From contig CM071568.1 in the NCBI GenBank assembly GCA_036426205.1, forward strand, positions 54,322,463 to 54,386,462: 64,000 bases of DNA, read 5' to 3'. This DNA is from Ascaphus truei. Lineage: Eukaryota; Chordata; Amphibia; Anura; Ascaphidae. Under the pieces are notes generated by a model. The model made no database searches, was not told the DNA's origin, and was given only the letters and a program-made list of their open reading frames with translations. Shown here piece by piece: positions 23,760 through 35,504 of this stretch. The translations under genes were made by a program, and so were the position numbers. Positions within the stretch are counted from its first letter, which is position 1; each line of letters opens with the position of its first letter.

Positions 23760-25342
23760 TGTGTGGCGGTGAGAGGGTTAACCTGGCCAATAATAAAGGT
23801 ATTATGCCCAGCTGGTTAACCCTAAACCGTGTTGGGACAGAAGGGGTTAAAATGTATTGCAACCATCAGCCTATGTTTTCCCCTACACTACCTTTATTGT
23901 CCCTATTTTGCAGCTAAGACAATAGCTGAAGTTACAATGAATGAATGAACTATGTGCTAACTGTATTTGCGACACAAGGGGGAGCTGCTAGCGCTGTGCC
24001 AAGCACTGATTGAAGAAGTGTGCCCATGAATAAGTAGCTGCTTTCAAGATAGGTATCAGTTTTCAGACCACATACGATGAAACCGCAAAGTCAATTGAAT
24101 AAGTGGTCTGTGGTTTAGCTGAAGTGTCTTCTTGATACATAGTATCCTGCCATCTGGTTATCCACTTGAGTTGAAGTAGTGGCGCGTGTCTGCGTTTAAC
24201 GATCAAAGCCAGGATGGATACATTGAATGCCGGCTTGTAACCCAGACCGAGTATAGGTCAAACCGCATCCCACATCACAGAGCCCCTTCAATTAAGTGGG
24301 TAACTTGCGTTAGGAAAGAGCTAGCACTCTAATTTTTGGAGTGCAGCTAGGTAAAAAGAAACCATAAACAAACATATAAGGTTTATAATTGTTGCATAAG
24401 CAGAACATACATTTATAAATAAACTGTATTGTAATGGTGTTTTCAAATGTACAGGCAGGAACCCTTTCCTGCCAGACCGGCAATGCATCCATTAACATGC
24501 CCATATGTTATGAATGAATGAGCTGAGGGATTATTTAATCTCTGGACTTCAAAGGGCACCCTGCTAAAATGGTGCCCCAGTGTCTAAGAGAAGTCCGGAG
24601 TTGAAAAGTCTCAAAGACCCTAGGTGTTAGGGTGGCCGGGATATTGTAAGTACCAGATACCGGTGTGAAGTATCAGCAATTCACACTTGGTAGCCAAGCC
24701 CCAGACTTACTGTCGTCAGGTAAGAGGTTGGGCTCGGTATTCTAAGTAGTTCAGGTGTGAAGTTAGCACATGCTCTGTGCAGACCGGGAAGCAACTTCTG
24801 CCCTCTTTGCAAGGTACTGGCAAGTCGGGGATAGGTGGGGGAAATTATTCCCACAAGAGGATTGGGTGTATATGTTAGGTATAGGACACTTAACCCTATA
24901 AACATGCCTGCAGCCCAGTCCCAGTCAAATTCATCTCAGATTTTACCAAGAAGCGTCCAAGTACCGCGTCAACGGTTCCGGAGTGTGAGGGGGTTAACTA
25001 CATCATAACCAAGGATTGCACCCCTCTTCCAGAATTCGTTTGAGCTAAGGATTCCCGAACGAATCCTGTAAGGACATTACGAAAGACTCCCATTTGACGG
25101 AGATATTGGGCTGGCAAGTTGCGCCCCTAGCCAAGGACTGTCGCACGGCTTACATCACACACCCACTTGCAGGCGTGCAGGGATGCCCCAGAGACTTTGT
25201 TTCGTTCCGTGGACATTTTATTTAGTTTCCCCATCCCAGTAAGTGTATATTGACTGTAATTATGAAGTATTGTGTGTTTGTCTTAAAAGTAAATAAATTA
25301 CAATTTCTTTTACTCATCTTGTGTGCCCGGCCAGAATCCCCA
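23760..25342 (+). mobile_element. Probable solo LTR in L1 ORF2
   Basis: A 1.58-kb block interrupts the reverse transcriptase of the L1. It begins TGTGTGGCGGTGAGAGGG and ends GGCCAGAATCCCCA. A TATAAA box at about 24896 lies 390 bases before an AATAAA at about 25290, close to the end, which suits an LTR in plus orientation. No clean 5-bp duplication was seen; AATTTGTTG occurs on both sides (23744-23752, 25347-25355). The class is unknown. Confidence 0.6.
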
Positions 25343-27369
25343 TATTAATTTGTTGGTAAACCTGGTCTACCGTGACAATATGTCTTTGAAAATTTATAGT
25401 AAAATCTTAGCTAATAGATTGAATACAATACTTCCTAGATTAATTAATTATGATCAGGTGGGATTTGTGAGTGAACGTCAGGCATCAGACAACACAAAAA
25501 ATGTTTTATTAATGTTATTTACCAGATACATAAATCTAAACCAAAAGCTGTTTTGTTGAGTCTAGATGCGGAGAAGGCGTTTGACAGGATAAGGTGGGAT
25601 TTCCTGGATAAAACACTAGAGGCATTCGAATTCCCCGGGGGTTTTCTACAGGGGGTCCGTGCCGTCTATAAGTTGCTAATAACTCTGAAGATCCCAGGTA
25701 GGGAGGGGAATCTGATAGCGATTAAGAATGGGACTAGACATGGATACCCTCTACTAGTAGATTCTCCCCAGATATACAAGGGATTAAAATAAAAGATGAG
25801 TGCTACAAAATGCCACTGTTTGCAGATGATATTATCCTTACTATATCTAACCCACTGACATCTCTCCCGAATTTTCAGTCCACCCTTTGGAGATTGGTGA
25901 TTTATCCAGATATAAAGTTAATATGGGAATGTCGGAAGCCCTAAATTTAAAACTGTCTGAAGGAAATGGAAAAATATTCATTTAAAGTATCTTGGAATAT
26001 ATCTTACTAGATACTACAATTCATTATATAAGTATAATTACCCCAAACTTTTCTCAAAGATAAAAAAAAGATTTGCAAGTCTGGAATTCCCATTGTATTT
26101 CCTGGATAGGGCGTATAACTGCGGTCAAGATGAATATCCTCTCTAAACTTCTATATTATGTTCCGATATCTGTTTCACACTCGTATAAAAGAAATCCAAA
26201 ATCGAATTATGCAATTTATTTGGAAACATAAACAGCCGAGAATAGCCAGGTCAATTATGTTGGATGTTAAAGATGGAGGTGGTATGGCAATCCCAAATAT
26301 TTTAAAATATTATATGGCCTCCCATTTGAAACAAATGGTTTATTGGCACCCTCCGAGAGGGATTTATGACTGGGTGGATTTGGAGAGTTCACTCAAAAAA
26401 AACAGTCGGGTTTCCCTCTTTGCTTTGATCTAGCCCTGGGATCGGAATGGGAGACAGTCTGAACCAGCAGTAACCAGATTTACTTTGAAAAATTGGCAGC
26501 GGGCAAAAAAATATATAAGGTTTTGTCAATACAGGTACCATCTAGGTTTACGCCTTTGTTTGATAATAATCCAGGGTTCCCTCTGGTTTCTCAGGGACAG
26601 GGGTTTGAAATTTGGAGACAGAGGGATTCCGGAAGTGGCAGATTTGTTAGAAAAAGACAAGCTAATATCGTTTGAGGAATTGATGAGAAAGTATGGTGTA
26701 CACCAAATTGACTTGCTTAAATATATGCAGGTCCGACATTTTGTTCAGCAGGGTTTCTATGAGGAGTTCCATAGATACACAAGATTTGAAGATCTATGCA
26801 AAACAAAAAAGTATCAAAAAGGGGCTGATATCATCTCTGTACCAAGGTTTAATCCCCCAAAAAGATACCCCTTTCATAAGTATATGGAACAGTGGGCTCT
26901 GGATTTCCATACTGAAATAACAAGGGAGTATACAAAATTTTGTTACGTTGGTATTACACTTGTGAATCATTATACACTTAAATTGATCTTACATATTCTA
27001 ACGACGGCTAGATGTGCTGTAGCTGCAGCGTGGAAGAAAGACACTCCCGGCTTCCAAAAGAGAGGTTATTAGAAGGGTAAATGAAGTCCAACTAATGGAA
27101 AAACTACTACAAGAAAGAATAACAGGTCGGGAACTCCTGGGATGTTGGATAGAGGACTGATCACGGAAGGAAATAGGGTTTGGGAGTGATGAGTGTCGAA
27201 CGTGTTTTTCTTTTTTATACAATCTTGTTTGACGTAATGTGATTGTTGTTGCCTGAATATGATATAAAATGGTTGTTTCCCTCCTCATCCTGTTTTTTGT
27301 GTGTACCCCTCCCCATCCATGTATGAAAATTTCAATAAAAATATAAGTTTAAAAAAAGGGCCTTTATTG

Positions 27370-27951
27370 TGCCTACTCAATGTTCAATAGCATAATCTAC
27401 GTACGCTAATTATAAACATGAAACCGGTAACCATCTAAACATATTTCAGGTACTCAAAATACAAGTTACTGTTCGGTATTAAATGGTTGTGTAGACCCAA
27501 TATTAAAATAGGTGCATGCATATATTCCGCAGAGGTGTGCGACGGGAGGCTTGGGTGCCCTTGATCAGGGATTCTTTTTCCTGGCTGACCTAATCCCTTG
27601 AGATTTTCGAAAATGTTAGAAATGAATGAGCCTTTTCATAAAACGATGACTACCACCAAAACACAATTGGCCAAAAATGGCATGAAATTTGATGTGATAA
27701 AAATCTGGTCACCATAGTAGAGGGCCCATTTAATTGTATACTTCCAAAAACCTTAATTAAAGCAGCAGGGACAATCGCCATTTTTTTACTTCCTTTGCCT
27801 TTTCCAAGATTTTGAAAATCTGATTCTCCATTCAGGACCTTAAACTTTTGAAATATTAAGTGTTCTGGAGGTAAAAATTGAGCTCTTTCAGAGTCCAGGG
27901 CAGTCTAAAAGTTATTATGAAAACCTCACCAGCTAGAGATTAAGAAAACTA
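27370..27951. other. No gene seen
   Basis: AT-rich DNA after the L1 target duplication. No exon or terminal repeat was recognised. Confidence 0.4.
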
Positions 27952-28546
27952 AAAACTTCAAAGCGCAAACCTCTCCAGGATCATGAAAAGAAATAAAATA
28001 TACATACTGTAGTGTGAAACTGCTAATATTACTAATAAGTGCTCCGGAGGGGAGGACTCAAGAAGGCTCTTCTCCTGTTTACTCTCCGTCTTCCACCTTT
28101 CATGTCTCAAGTTCGGTGTCTCAATTAAATCAAACAGAAACATGCAAAAGCCTCTCTCGTGGGTCCTCCCCTCCGTTGACATCAGCAATCCGGAAGCGTG
28201 ACTACCAACAGAGGAGGAGCCGGCCATTGCAGGAACGAGTGATCGGGACGGCGCATCTTTTAGACCCAGGGTTGTTACATAGCTTTTTACTTACCTGGAG
28301 CAATTTGATAAATTGTTTTGCACTCTTGTTTTTCTCCACAACCTTTGGGAGGTTACAATATACCATCGTTCCAAAAGAAAAGATCAAGACCTGACCTAAT
28401 TTTGAAAACGCCTGATATTTTCTGATACCACGGGAGGGGTCATTCAAATAAATTCTTGGGGCACTTATTAGTAATATTAGCAGTTTTGCACTATGTATAT
28501 ATTTTTTCTTTTCATGGTCCTGGAGAGGCTTGCGCTTTGAAGTTTT
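27952..28546. mobile_element. Inverted-repeat element, arms about 90 bp
   Basis: AAAACTTCAAAGCGCAA at the left and TTGCGCTTTGAAGTTTT at the right begin arms that pair from 27952 to about 28043 and from about 28457 to 28546, including AGTAATATTAGCAG and its complement. The centre has no convincing protein. Probably a MITE; no target duplication was found. Confidence 0.8.
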
Positions 28547-29204
28547 CTGCCATCTTGCAACATTAGATGTTGGAAAACATCTTCCGAAAGAGCTGCATTT
28601 CTCTCCTATGGTGATATTTATTAATTTCAGACTTTTTTTTTCTAAGTCTTTTTATTCACCACAGCTGTTTCAAATCACAGTTTTTGATTCATGATCATTG
28701 GGTTTTGGTTTGCGCTTGTTTCTTGTCTCACAAAGATTTTTAAAAAATCATGAATTTAACACACACATTTTTTTTTTAAATCTTAAGAACAAGGGGGAAA
28801 GGTACTTGACGTAGTTACCCTTCTATATTGGTTACTCCATGACTTCAATGGGGAACTTTGACCAAAAACATCCCCCTAAGGCTGTGATGCCTTAGAAGGG
28901 ACCAAAATTACATTTTATTCAAATGTAGTTGTAAGTTCTAAGCTTTTACAACCATACAACTCTCTTTTTCAGCTCTTATCTCAATTTGTAAGATCTGGAA
29001 TGCTTCCTTACATCATCTCTGAAGCATTTCTATGATGATTAAAGTTATTTCAACCTGGAACAATCCTGGACTATTGAAATACTAACAAACTACTGCTTTT
29101 GCACCTGCACTACACAGGTGAATCTCCATTCCATCCACAGGCAAAATAATCCATTAAACAGCTACCTTCAAACGTCCAACAATATCATTTCTTATTAAGG
29201 AGCC
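28547..29204. other. No gene seen
   Basis: Apparently single-copy AT-rich DNA without supported features. Confidence 0.4.
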
Positions 29205-29516
29205 AATGCTGTGTGTGCATGTGTATTCCTGGCTCCAGTTTTACCTTTGTGCACACACATACAGCTGCCTGTGAGTAGGTTTACTGGCTATGCATTTCTT
29301 TAACCCAGGTGGGGATGAGAACTCTGTGTAATACAGAAGACATAAGCTTATAGGGGTCCATGTTGAAATGTAAAGGAAGCAAAAAAGTGACATACAGTAG
29401 TCATTTGTGAGTGATTACCCAAAATGCCTGGGTTCAGTAAAATCATTGTATGCCAAGAGATAATGGGGAAATGCAAGGTTGCAGAGCTTTCCGAGACGTG
29501 AATGTGCTCACAATTG
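29205..29516 (-). repeat. Interspersed repeat, family A, copy 2
   Basis: The reverse complement starts CAATTGTGAGCACATTCACG, then GCAACCTTGCATTTCCCCAT, CCTATAAGCTTATGTCTTC, ACCTGGGTTAAAGAAATGCA and TAGCCAGTAAACC. It is the longest of three copies (others at 18845 and 37901) and may be nearest full length. Confidence 0.75.
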
Positions 29517-29859
29517 GTAATTTTAATTGCTACATACTGTATGGTGGAGGGTTTTGTACTCAGCCTAACTTATTTTGAATCCGGGTGCACACATATAGAA
29601 ACAGATGTAAGGTTATAAACTGGGTGCAGTTCCTCATAGCTAAAATAAGACGGTATTAATGTTGTAGTTTTTATTTGCTAAAAAATAAAAGGCTACTTTA
29701 AACATCCCTGCATACCTTCCTACTCCCTCTAAGCTGTCAGGGATGTTTTGACACAATACTGTTTTACACCTGTCAATCAGTCATTTAGAATTCCACTCAT
29801 TAGAATGCAGCAGCTCGATTTTCTCATCAATTTACCAAGGAGAAACTCGAGAGAACTCT

Positions 29860-30460
29860 CAAACAATGAAAGTGGACAAGGCAACGGCGCCAAATGGTAT
29901 ATGCCCAAAAGTATTGAAACAATTTAATGATGTGCTTGAGACCTTTTCAACCAGTAACTATAATTAGGGTTGGCTCCAGAAGACTGGCAGAGGGCAGTAG
30001 TGGTGTATGACAAAAATGAAGGTTAGGAGAGTCTGATAACTAAAGGCTGCTAAACCTGACTTTAATAGAGGGGAAACTAATGGAAACACTGGTGGGGAAA
30101 ACAAAAAAAAATACTGTAGTTGAATGTCTGAAATCCAACACCTTAAAGATGCAAAGCAGCATGGATTTACTGGAGCAGAGATTACATTACAAATGTATGC
30201 ACTGGATTTATTTGACTAGATAGCTAAGATAACAGATCACGGTGGAGTAGTAGATGTAACTTGCTTGAATTTCAGTGAAGCCTTTGACACAGCCTCTCAC
30301 AGAAGTGTGATAAACAAATGATGGGGAATAGATTCAAAATGTGTTGATTGGACAAGACGATTGTTAAGTGTTCACTACCGGTAAGGAAAGATAACCAGTC
30401 AAGTGCCTGAAAGATCAGTAGGAATGGTGCTCTTCAATGACTGCCTGCTCTTTTGTCCTA
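29860..30460 (+). pseudogene. CR1-like LINE reverse transcriptase fragment
   Basis: Broken frames read KVDKATAPNGICPKVLKQFN (the KA.GPDGI.P block of CR1 reverse transcriptases), a GWLQKTGRG stretch near the usual PEDWR position, and VDVTCLNFSEAFDTASHRSV, equivalent to motif A (F.KAFDTV.H). Stops and shifts are frequent. Both ends of the element are missing. Confidence 0.8.
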
Positions 30461-30469
30461 TGGACAGGG

Positions 30470-31040
30470 TTGTCACTTTTACAGTATCCCGATAACCTGG
30501 AGATGTCTAGTCATCCACGCACAAAGCCTATAGATGCAGTGGCCGTTATTGAAACACTTCACGCGGTGTATACCTTGGAATACCCATGTCATGGCGAAGG
30601 ATTTCTTCCAACTGTATCGCCTTAAGATGCGCGTGCAGGCGAGTGCAGAAAATTGCATTTTAGTGTTCTGGCTTTTAAACACCTGAAATTGACACAGTAG
30701 CACAGTCCTGTACACATTACAATTCATTAATTTCATTTAATTGCACACAATCCATGAAATTCAAACAAAACAACCGCGATAAACACGTGTGCCTGGGGCG
30801 ATTGGCGGTGTTAATGTGAAGTACAGAAGCGCACATGAAAACGGCGCCATGATTTGTTCGAATAACGACCGCTGCATCTGTACGTTATATTCCTTAGAAA
30901 TACATATTTTTCTTAGAAATACAAATACACTTTCTTTCTTTGAATGTATCCTATTTCACTCAACCAAAAAATACACTCTTTGTTCTTTTTTTTTGTGGCA
31001 AACCAGGATATTAAGTATTGATCAGATATTTTATTACAAT
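30470..31040. other. No gene seen
   Basis: No supported exon. Some CpG-containing sequence near 30600 and 30780-30870 contrasts with the AT-rich surroundings and may be transposon-derived. Confidence 0.35.
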
Positions 31041-31418
31041 AGGTGCGCAAATCACATCAGGACATGAAAGGAAAGTGAAAAAACAAAATAGTGCAATATT
31101 GTCAACCCCAACAGATATTTTAAATGTTGAAGCTTCTATAAAATTTGCACTCACGGATCCATATGGATCTGGAGTACCTGTCTGGAGACATAAGTTGGTG
31201 ACTTTTAATAACCACAACGCTTTCATTTGCATCTGGAGTACCTGTCTGGAGACATAAGTTGGTGACTTTTAATAACCACAACGCTTTCATTTCACGTTAA
31301 ACACGTGAGTGCAAATTTTATAGAAGCTTCAACATTTAAAATATCTGTTGGGGTTGACAATATTGCACTATTTTGTGTTTTCACTTTCCTTTCATGTCCT
31401 GATGTGATTTGCGTACCT
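31041..31418. repeat. Near-perfect long inverted repeat with tandem loop
   Basis: The left arm 31041-31155 (AGGTGCGCAAATCACATCAG...) pairs almost base for base with the right arm 31304-31418. The 148-base loop consists mainly of two copies, 64 bases apart, of a unit starting ATCTGGAGTACCTGTCTGG (31167 and 31231). No coding potential. The arms' near identity suggests recent origin or correction. Confidence 0.85.
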
Positions 31419-31799
31419 GTTTCTCCTTCGTTTGCTGATTGAATCCGGTTTGAATTCTACGTCGGGAGCTGCACTCATTAAGGACAGTATATCATTTGTG
31501 TCATTTGGTTTATTAGTGATATTATTTGCGCTTGATCTTTTTCTTCACTATTTTATTACAATAGTAATATTTTTAGATTTGATAAGCAAAAATAGACATG
31601 GCAATATTCGGATCAATAGCAAGGGGAAAATGACAAGTATTATGAGAAATAAACCTATTCAGTTTATATCAAGATAAGAAGTATTTAAGTTTTTTCTACT
31701 TTGTTCCTGGCATTGAGGTGCTTTAATACAAAGAATAACATATTATCTCCATTTTTACAAATCTTGCACTTCTCATACTTACTGTACATCATAAAAAAG
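31419..31799. other. No gene seen
   Basis: AT-rich sequence with short open frames only. Confidence 0.4.
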
Positions 31800-32250
31800 T
31801 AGCTTAAATACACAGCTTCTCTCTACCCCACTTGTATCAAAAGCCCACTCCCGCCTTAAAGCCTTCTCACAGACTGCCCCGCACCTCTGGAATTCCCTTC
31901 CCCTCAATATCCGACTAGCACTTTCTCTATCCACCTTTAAGACCCACCTTAAGACACACTTGCTTAAGGAAGCATATGAGGAGCTCAATGGCTGATAATT
32001 AACTAACACCTCATACATAAACCTTGGCCCCTTGCAGACACACTTACCAGAATGCCCTCCTACTGTCTCTGTACGTTCTCCCTACCAATAAATTAGATTG
32101 TAAGCTCTTCGGAGCAAGGACTCTTATTCCTAAAAGTTACTTTTATGTCTGAAGCACTTCTCCCCTTTATGTATTATTTCTATAATTGTCACGTATATTA
32201 CTGCTGTGAAGCTCTATGTGCATTAATGGCGCTTATAAAGACATACATAT
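31800..32250 (+). repeat. LINE 3' end with ORF2 C-terminus
   Basis: An open stretch reads LWNSLPLNIRLALSLSTFKT and KTHLLKEAYEELNG then a stop at about 31995, the typical C-terminus of an L2/CR1-group LINE. It is followed by the shared 3' tail (TTGTAAGCTCTTCGGAGCAA ... AATGGCGCTTATAAAGACAT). Together with 7470, 17465 and 42540 it shows that the family is common here. Confidence 0.8.
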
Positions 32251-32255
32251 ATACA

Positions 32256-32648
32256 GGGGCTTATGCAGAGAGGAACGTTATTTAATGTGAAAACGGCAGG
32301 AAAATAGCCACAGAATTGGAGTAAGTTATGGGCGTATGCTGAAAGCTGCGTTACCTCTTTTTTCTGATGAGATTCAAAATTGCCAAGTGTTTCTGGCTAC
32401 ATTGAACTCGCTATAATATAGGGCAGAATGGCGAGTTGCAGTGCATCTATGCTACCTGCATACCACCCTATTTTAACATGGCGAATTTACCAATCTCGCC
32501 ACGTGTTTGGCAATTTTTAAAGTAAAGAAACCTGCTGTGGCGAATTTTATGAATCTCTCCATGTTCTCTGCAGGACAAGCTTCTCTGGTACGTATTTTCG
32601 CCAAAAGATGGCGATATTTCCCTTCTCTATCCTCTCTGCATAAGCCCC
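32256..32648. mobile_element. MITE with GGGGCTTATGCAGAGAGG ends
   Basis: GGGGCTTATGCAGAGAGG at the left and CCTCTCTGCATAAGCCCC at the right are perfect 18-base inverted ends. ACA lies on both sides (32253-32255, 32649-32651), a possible 3-bp duplication as in PIF/Harbinger-type elements. Length 393 bp. No protein. Confidence 0.85.
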
Positions 32649-32649
32649 A

Positions 32650-35313
32650 CAGTGTTCGACAAATCCAGTCGTCCACAGACCCGTGGCGACTGGATTTGGC
32701 CTTGGGGCGACTGGATTTGGCCACCCAAGCAGCGCACGCGGTTCTTTATTTTTTCCCTGCTCGCGCTAAAATTAAGAAATAAAACAGTCCCCCTACCCGA
32801 TTGGTGATTGGCGCGCGCTCCCAGGAATTTTTATGTGCGTGCAGCCAGGCTCTATATGAGCACCACGATCGGCCATTTCTTTTCCCTGGAGATCTTGCGT
32901 GAAGTAAGGCTCCCTCTGCCTCCCGCTGTCCCCAAGCCTCTGACTCCCCATGCCGCCTCACGCACTCTCCATGCCTCCAGCGGTCCCACTGTCGCTGACT
33001 CTCCATGCCTCCCACATTCCCTCTGCCCACCATGCATCCCCCTTACCGCAGCGATGGCTCTTTTCTGTGTGTGTGTGTGTGTGTGAGTGTGTGTGAGTGC
33101 GAGAGTGTGTGAGTGAGTGTGTGTGTGAGGGTGTGTGTGAGGGTGTGTGTGTGTGAGAGTGTGTGTGAATACACCCACCCAGTCAAGTGTCAAGTCACCC
33201 CCTCTCTGTCTCTGCCCCTCTGCCTCACCGCCCCTCTGTCACCCAATCTCTCTCTGTGTCACCCCCACTCGCTCTCTCTCTGTGTCACCCCCACCCGCTC
33301 TCTCTCTCTGTCACCCCCACTCGCTCTCTCTGTCACCCCCACTCGCTCTCTCTGTCACCCCCACTCGCTCTCTCTCTGTCACACCCACTTGCTCTCTCTC
33401 TCTGTCACCCCCACTCGCTCTCTGTCACCCCCACTCGCTCTCTCTCTCACCCCCACTCGCTCTCTCACCCCCACTCGCTCTCCCTCCCCACTCGCTCTCT
33501 CTGTCACCCCCACTCGCTCTCTCTCTCTGTCACCCCCACTCGCTCTCTCTCTCTCTGTCACCCCCACTCGCTCTCTCTCGTCACACCACTCGCTCGCTTC
33601 TACTCCGTCACCCACTCGCTCGCTCTCTCTCCGTCACCCCCACTCGCTCGCTCTCTCTACCGTCACCCCCACTCGCTCGCTGCTCCCTCATCACCCCACA
33701 TCGCTCTGCTCTCGTACACCCTCAGCTTGACCCCACTCGCTCTCTATGTCACCCCACACGGATCTCTCTCCGTCACCCCCACTCGCTATCTCAGTCACCC
33801 CACTAGCTCTCTCTCGTCACCCCCAACTCGATCTCTCGTCCTGTCCCCCCACTCCTCTCTCTCCGTCACCTCCATCTATCGTCACCCCACTCGCCTCTCG
33901 CCGTAACCCCCACTCGCTCTCTCTATCGCACCCCCAGCTCAATCTCTCCGTCAGCCCAACGACTCGCTCTTCGTCACCCCACTCGCTCTCTCTACCGTCA
34001 CCCAACTCGCTCTCTTGCTCCGTCACCCCACGCCTCTCGCTCCTACCATCACTGTTAACCCTCCGAAAGCGCGATCTCGCACCCCGCCGCATCTCTCTCT
34101 CCGTACCCCCACTCGACTCTCTCTCCAGTCACCCCACTCGGCTCTCTCTCGCCGTCACCACCACTCGATCTCTATCTCCCGTTCACCCCACTCGTCTCTC
34201 ATCTATCCGCTCACCCCACTCGCCCATTCTCGTCACCCACTACGCTCACCTCTTCCGTTTCACCCGCCCACTCCCTCCCCCCACACCTCACCGTCACTCC
34301 ACCGCCTCAGTCACCGCACCCACTCTCTCCGTACCCCCACACTCTCTCGTGGTCACCCACACAAGTTCTCCGCCACCCCACACTCTCATCACGTCACACC
34401 CACACCTCGTCCCACTATCTACGTCACCCCCACAACTCTCCGTACTCACGCATAGTCACCCAACACTCTCTCTCCCCCGATGCCCACTAAGTCCCCCACA
34501 TCCTAACCAATCTCCGTACCACCACCACACTCTCCGTTTCACCCCCCACTCTCCGTCACGTCACCCCCACACTCTCCGTCACCCCCACACTCTCAATCAC
34601 CCCCACACTTTGCATCACCCCCACACTCTCCATCACCCCCACACTCTCCATCACCCCCACACTCTCCATCACCCCCACACTCTCCATCACCCCCACACTC
34701 TCCATCACCCCCACACTCTCTCTCTCTCTGTGTCACCCCCACACTCTCTTTCACCCCAACACACTCTCTCTCTCTCTCTGTCCCACACTCTCTCACACTC
34801 TGGATCTGGATATCTTATTTACCCTGTATATCTTAACTGCCCTATACCTACACTGAAATAGCCTATACTGCTTTCTTCCAGATATGACTCTCGAGCTTCA
34901 CACGGGAGACATCAGAATCCCCCCTAACCCATAAGACAGGTAGGGAACACCTACCCTCCAACATATAACATTGCGGGAATGAGGTACCTGGACATTGAGG
35001 GACTGCGGATCAGGTAAGATTCCAGGTGGGATTGCTGCTTTAGATTGTGAAGCAGGGGCATCCAGACACTGGATAAAGGGTGCAGGAAACTAGTCATTCA
35101 CATCTGACTTTTTTTTCTAAATCAGACACACACACACACAGTAATTGTAGTATAATGTAATACAATAAATAAAGTTATGTCAAAAACGAATGTTGTTCTT
35201 ACTACAGTAGGAATTTATTCAATTTAAAAAAAACATTTTTAAAGCAGGACTAGGGCGGGGTTGGGGGCGGGACTAGGTGGCGAGTAGATTTTTTCGTGAT
35301 TTGTCGACCACTG
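32650..35313. mobile_element. 2.7-kb non-autonomous element with CAGTG.TCGACAAATC ends
   Basis: The left end CAGTGTTCGACAAATC and right end GATTTGTCGACCACTG are inverted repeats. The subterminal GGCGAGTAGATTTTTT near the right end is the complement of the left end of the short copy at 60502-60660. The interior is mostly minisatellite (33060-34800), and no transposase is present. The ends resemble hAT termini, but no 8-bp duplication was confirmed. Confidence 0.75.
33068..34800. repeat. GT microsatellite and pyrimidine-rich minisatellite
   Basis: About 100 bases of GTGTGTGA-type repeat are followed by 1.5 kb built from CACCCCCACTCGCTCTCTCT units of roughly 18-27 bases. Near 34570-34710 regular 18-base units ACACTCTCCATCACCCCC appear. 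Nearly all purines are on one strand. Long open frames reading HSLSLSPPLA arise from the repeat and are not genes. Confidence 0.9.
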
Positions 35314-35335
35314 CATATATACATACACAGAAGTA

Positions 35336-35341
35336 TTTATT
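35336..35341 (-). terminator. DECR1: Candidate DECR1 poly(A) signal
   Basis: Minus-strand AATAAA about 104 bases after the DECR1 stop codon. It is the nearest canonical hexamer seen; use is inferred. Confidence 0.4.
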
Positions 35342-35444
35342 AAATGTTTTAATTAACAAGAAATGTGACGTTTTTACTTGTGGATTAAAAAAAAATGATT
35401 AATTCAGTCAACTCTTCTCTAATTTCAGGCAAGGCACAACGGTT

Positions 35445-35504
35445 TCAGGAGCCTTTCGTTTTCCTGATTAATTTTTCCATAATGTCCCACTGATTATTAG
35501 TTAC
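35445..35504 (-). CDS. DECR1: DECR1 last coding exon
   Basis: After a CTTTTCTAG acceptor the exon reads VTNNQWDIMEKLIRKTKGS and stops with TGA. It matches the conserved C-terminus of mitochondrial 2,4-dienoyl-CoA reductase, and the frame joins the previous exon at phase 0. The intron upstream is 931 bases. Confidence 0.93.
   Translation of the reverse strand, partial: VTNNQWDIMEKLIRKTKGS

Larger units (their letters stand above)
21889..27160 (+). pseudogene. ORF2: L1 ORF2 protein remnant (endonuclease and reverse transcriptase)
   Basis: The endonuclease start is clear at 21889: KLVSLNVKGLNSNGKCRLV and ADIVFLQEMHF, where N and E are catalytic. FGGDFNIVPDPDLDK near 22307 is the later conserved block. 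The reverse transcriptase begins near 23540 (LKPLKAPGLDGFSNLYYKNF), is cut by the solo LTR after SYRPI, and resumes at 25347 with KIYSKILANRLN. The palm shows SLDAEKAFDRI (25556) and FADDII near 25815. The end has SFEELMRKYGVHQIDLLKYM and CWIED then a stop at 27158-27160. Many stops and shifts; no intact protein. Confidence 0.9.
19850..27353 (+). mobile_element. Full-length L1-like (Tx1-type) LINE, inactive
   Basis: AAAAGGGCCTTTATTG occurs at 19834-19849 and 27354-27369 as a 16-bp target duplication. The element starts GGTGCGCGCG, has ORF1 and ORF2 remnants in order, and ends with AATAAAAATATAAG and an A-rich tail. It is 7.5 kb long because it contains a 287-bp hAT-type insertion (23095-23381) and a 1.6-kb solo LTR (23760-25342). 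The ORF2 C-terminal region resembles frog Tx1-type L1s. Both ORFs carry stops and shifts. Confidence 0.9.

Noticed and set aside
31432..31677. 81-codon plus-strand frame next to the inverted repeat
   Set aside because: Hydrophobic, low-complexity composition from AT-rich DNA with no recognised domain.
33113..34861. Long serine/proline/histidine-rich open frames on both strands
   Set aside because: They follow the repeat period of the minisatellite; open frames exist in several registers because the repeat lacks stops.
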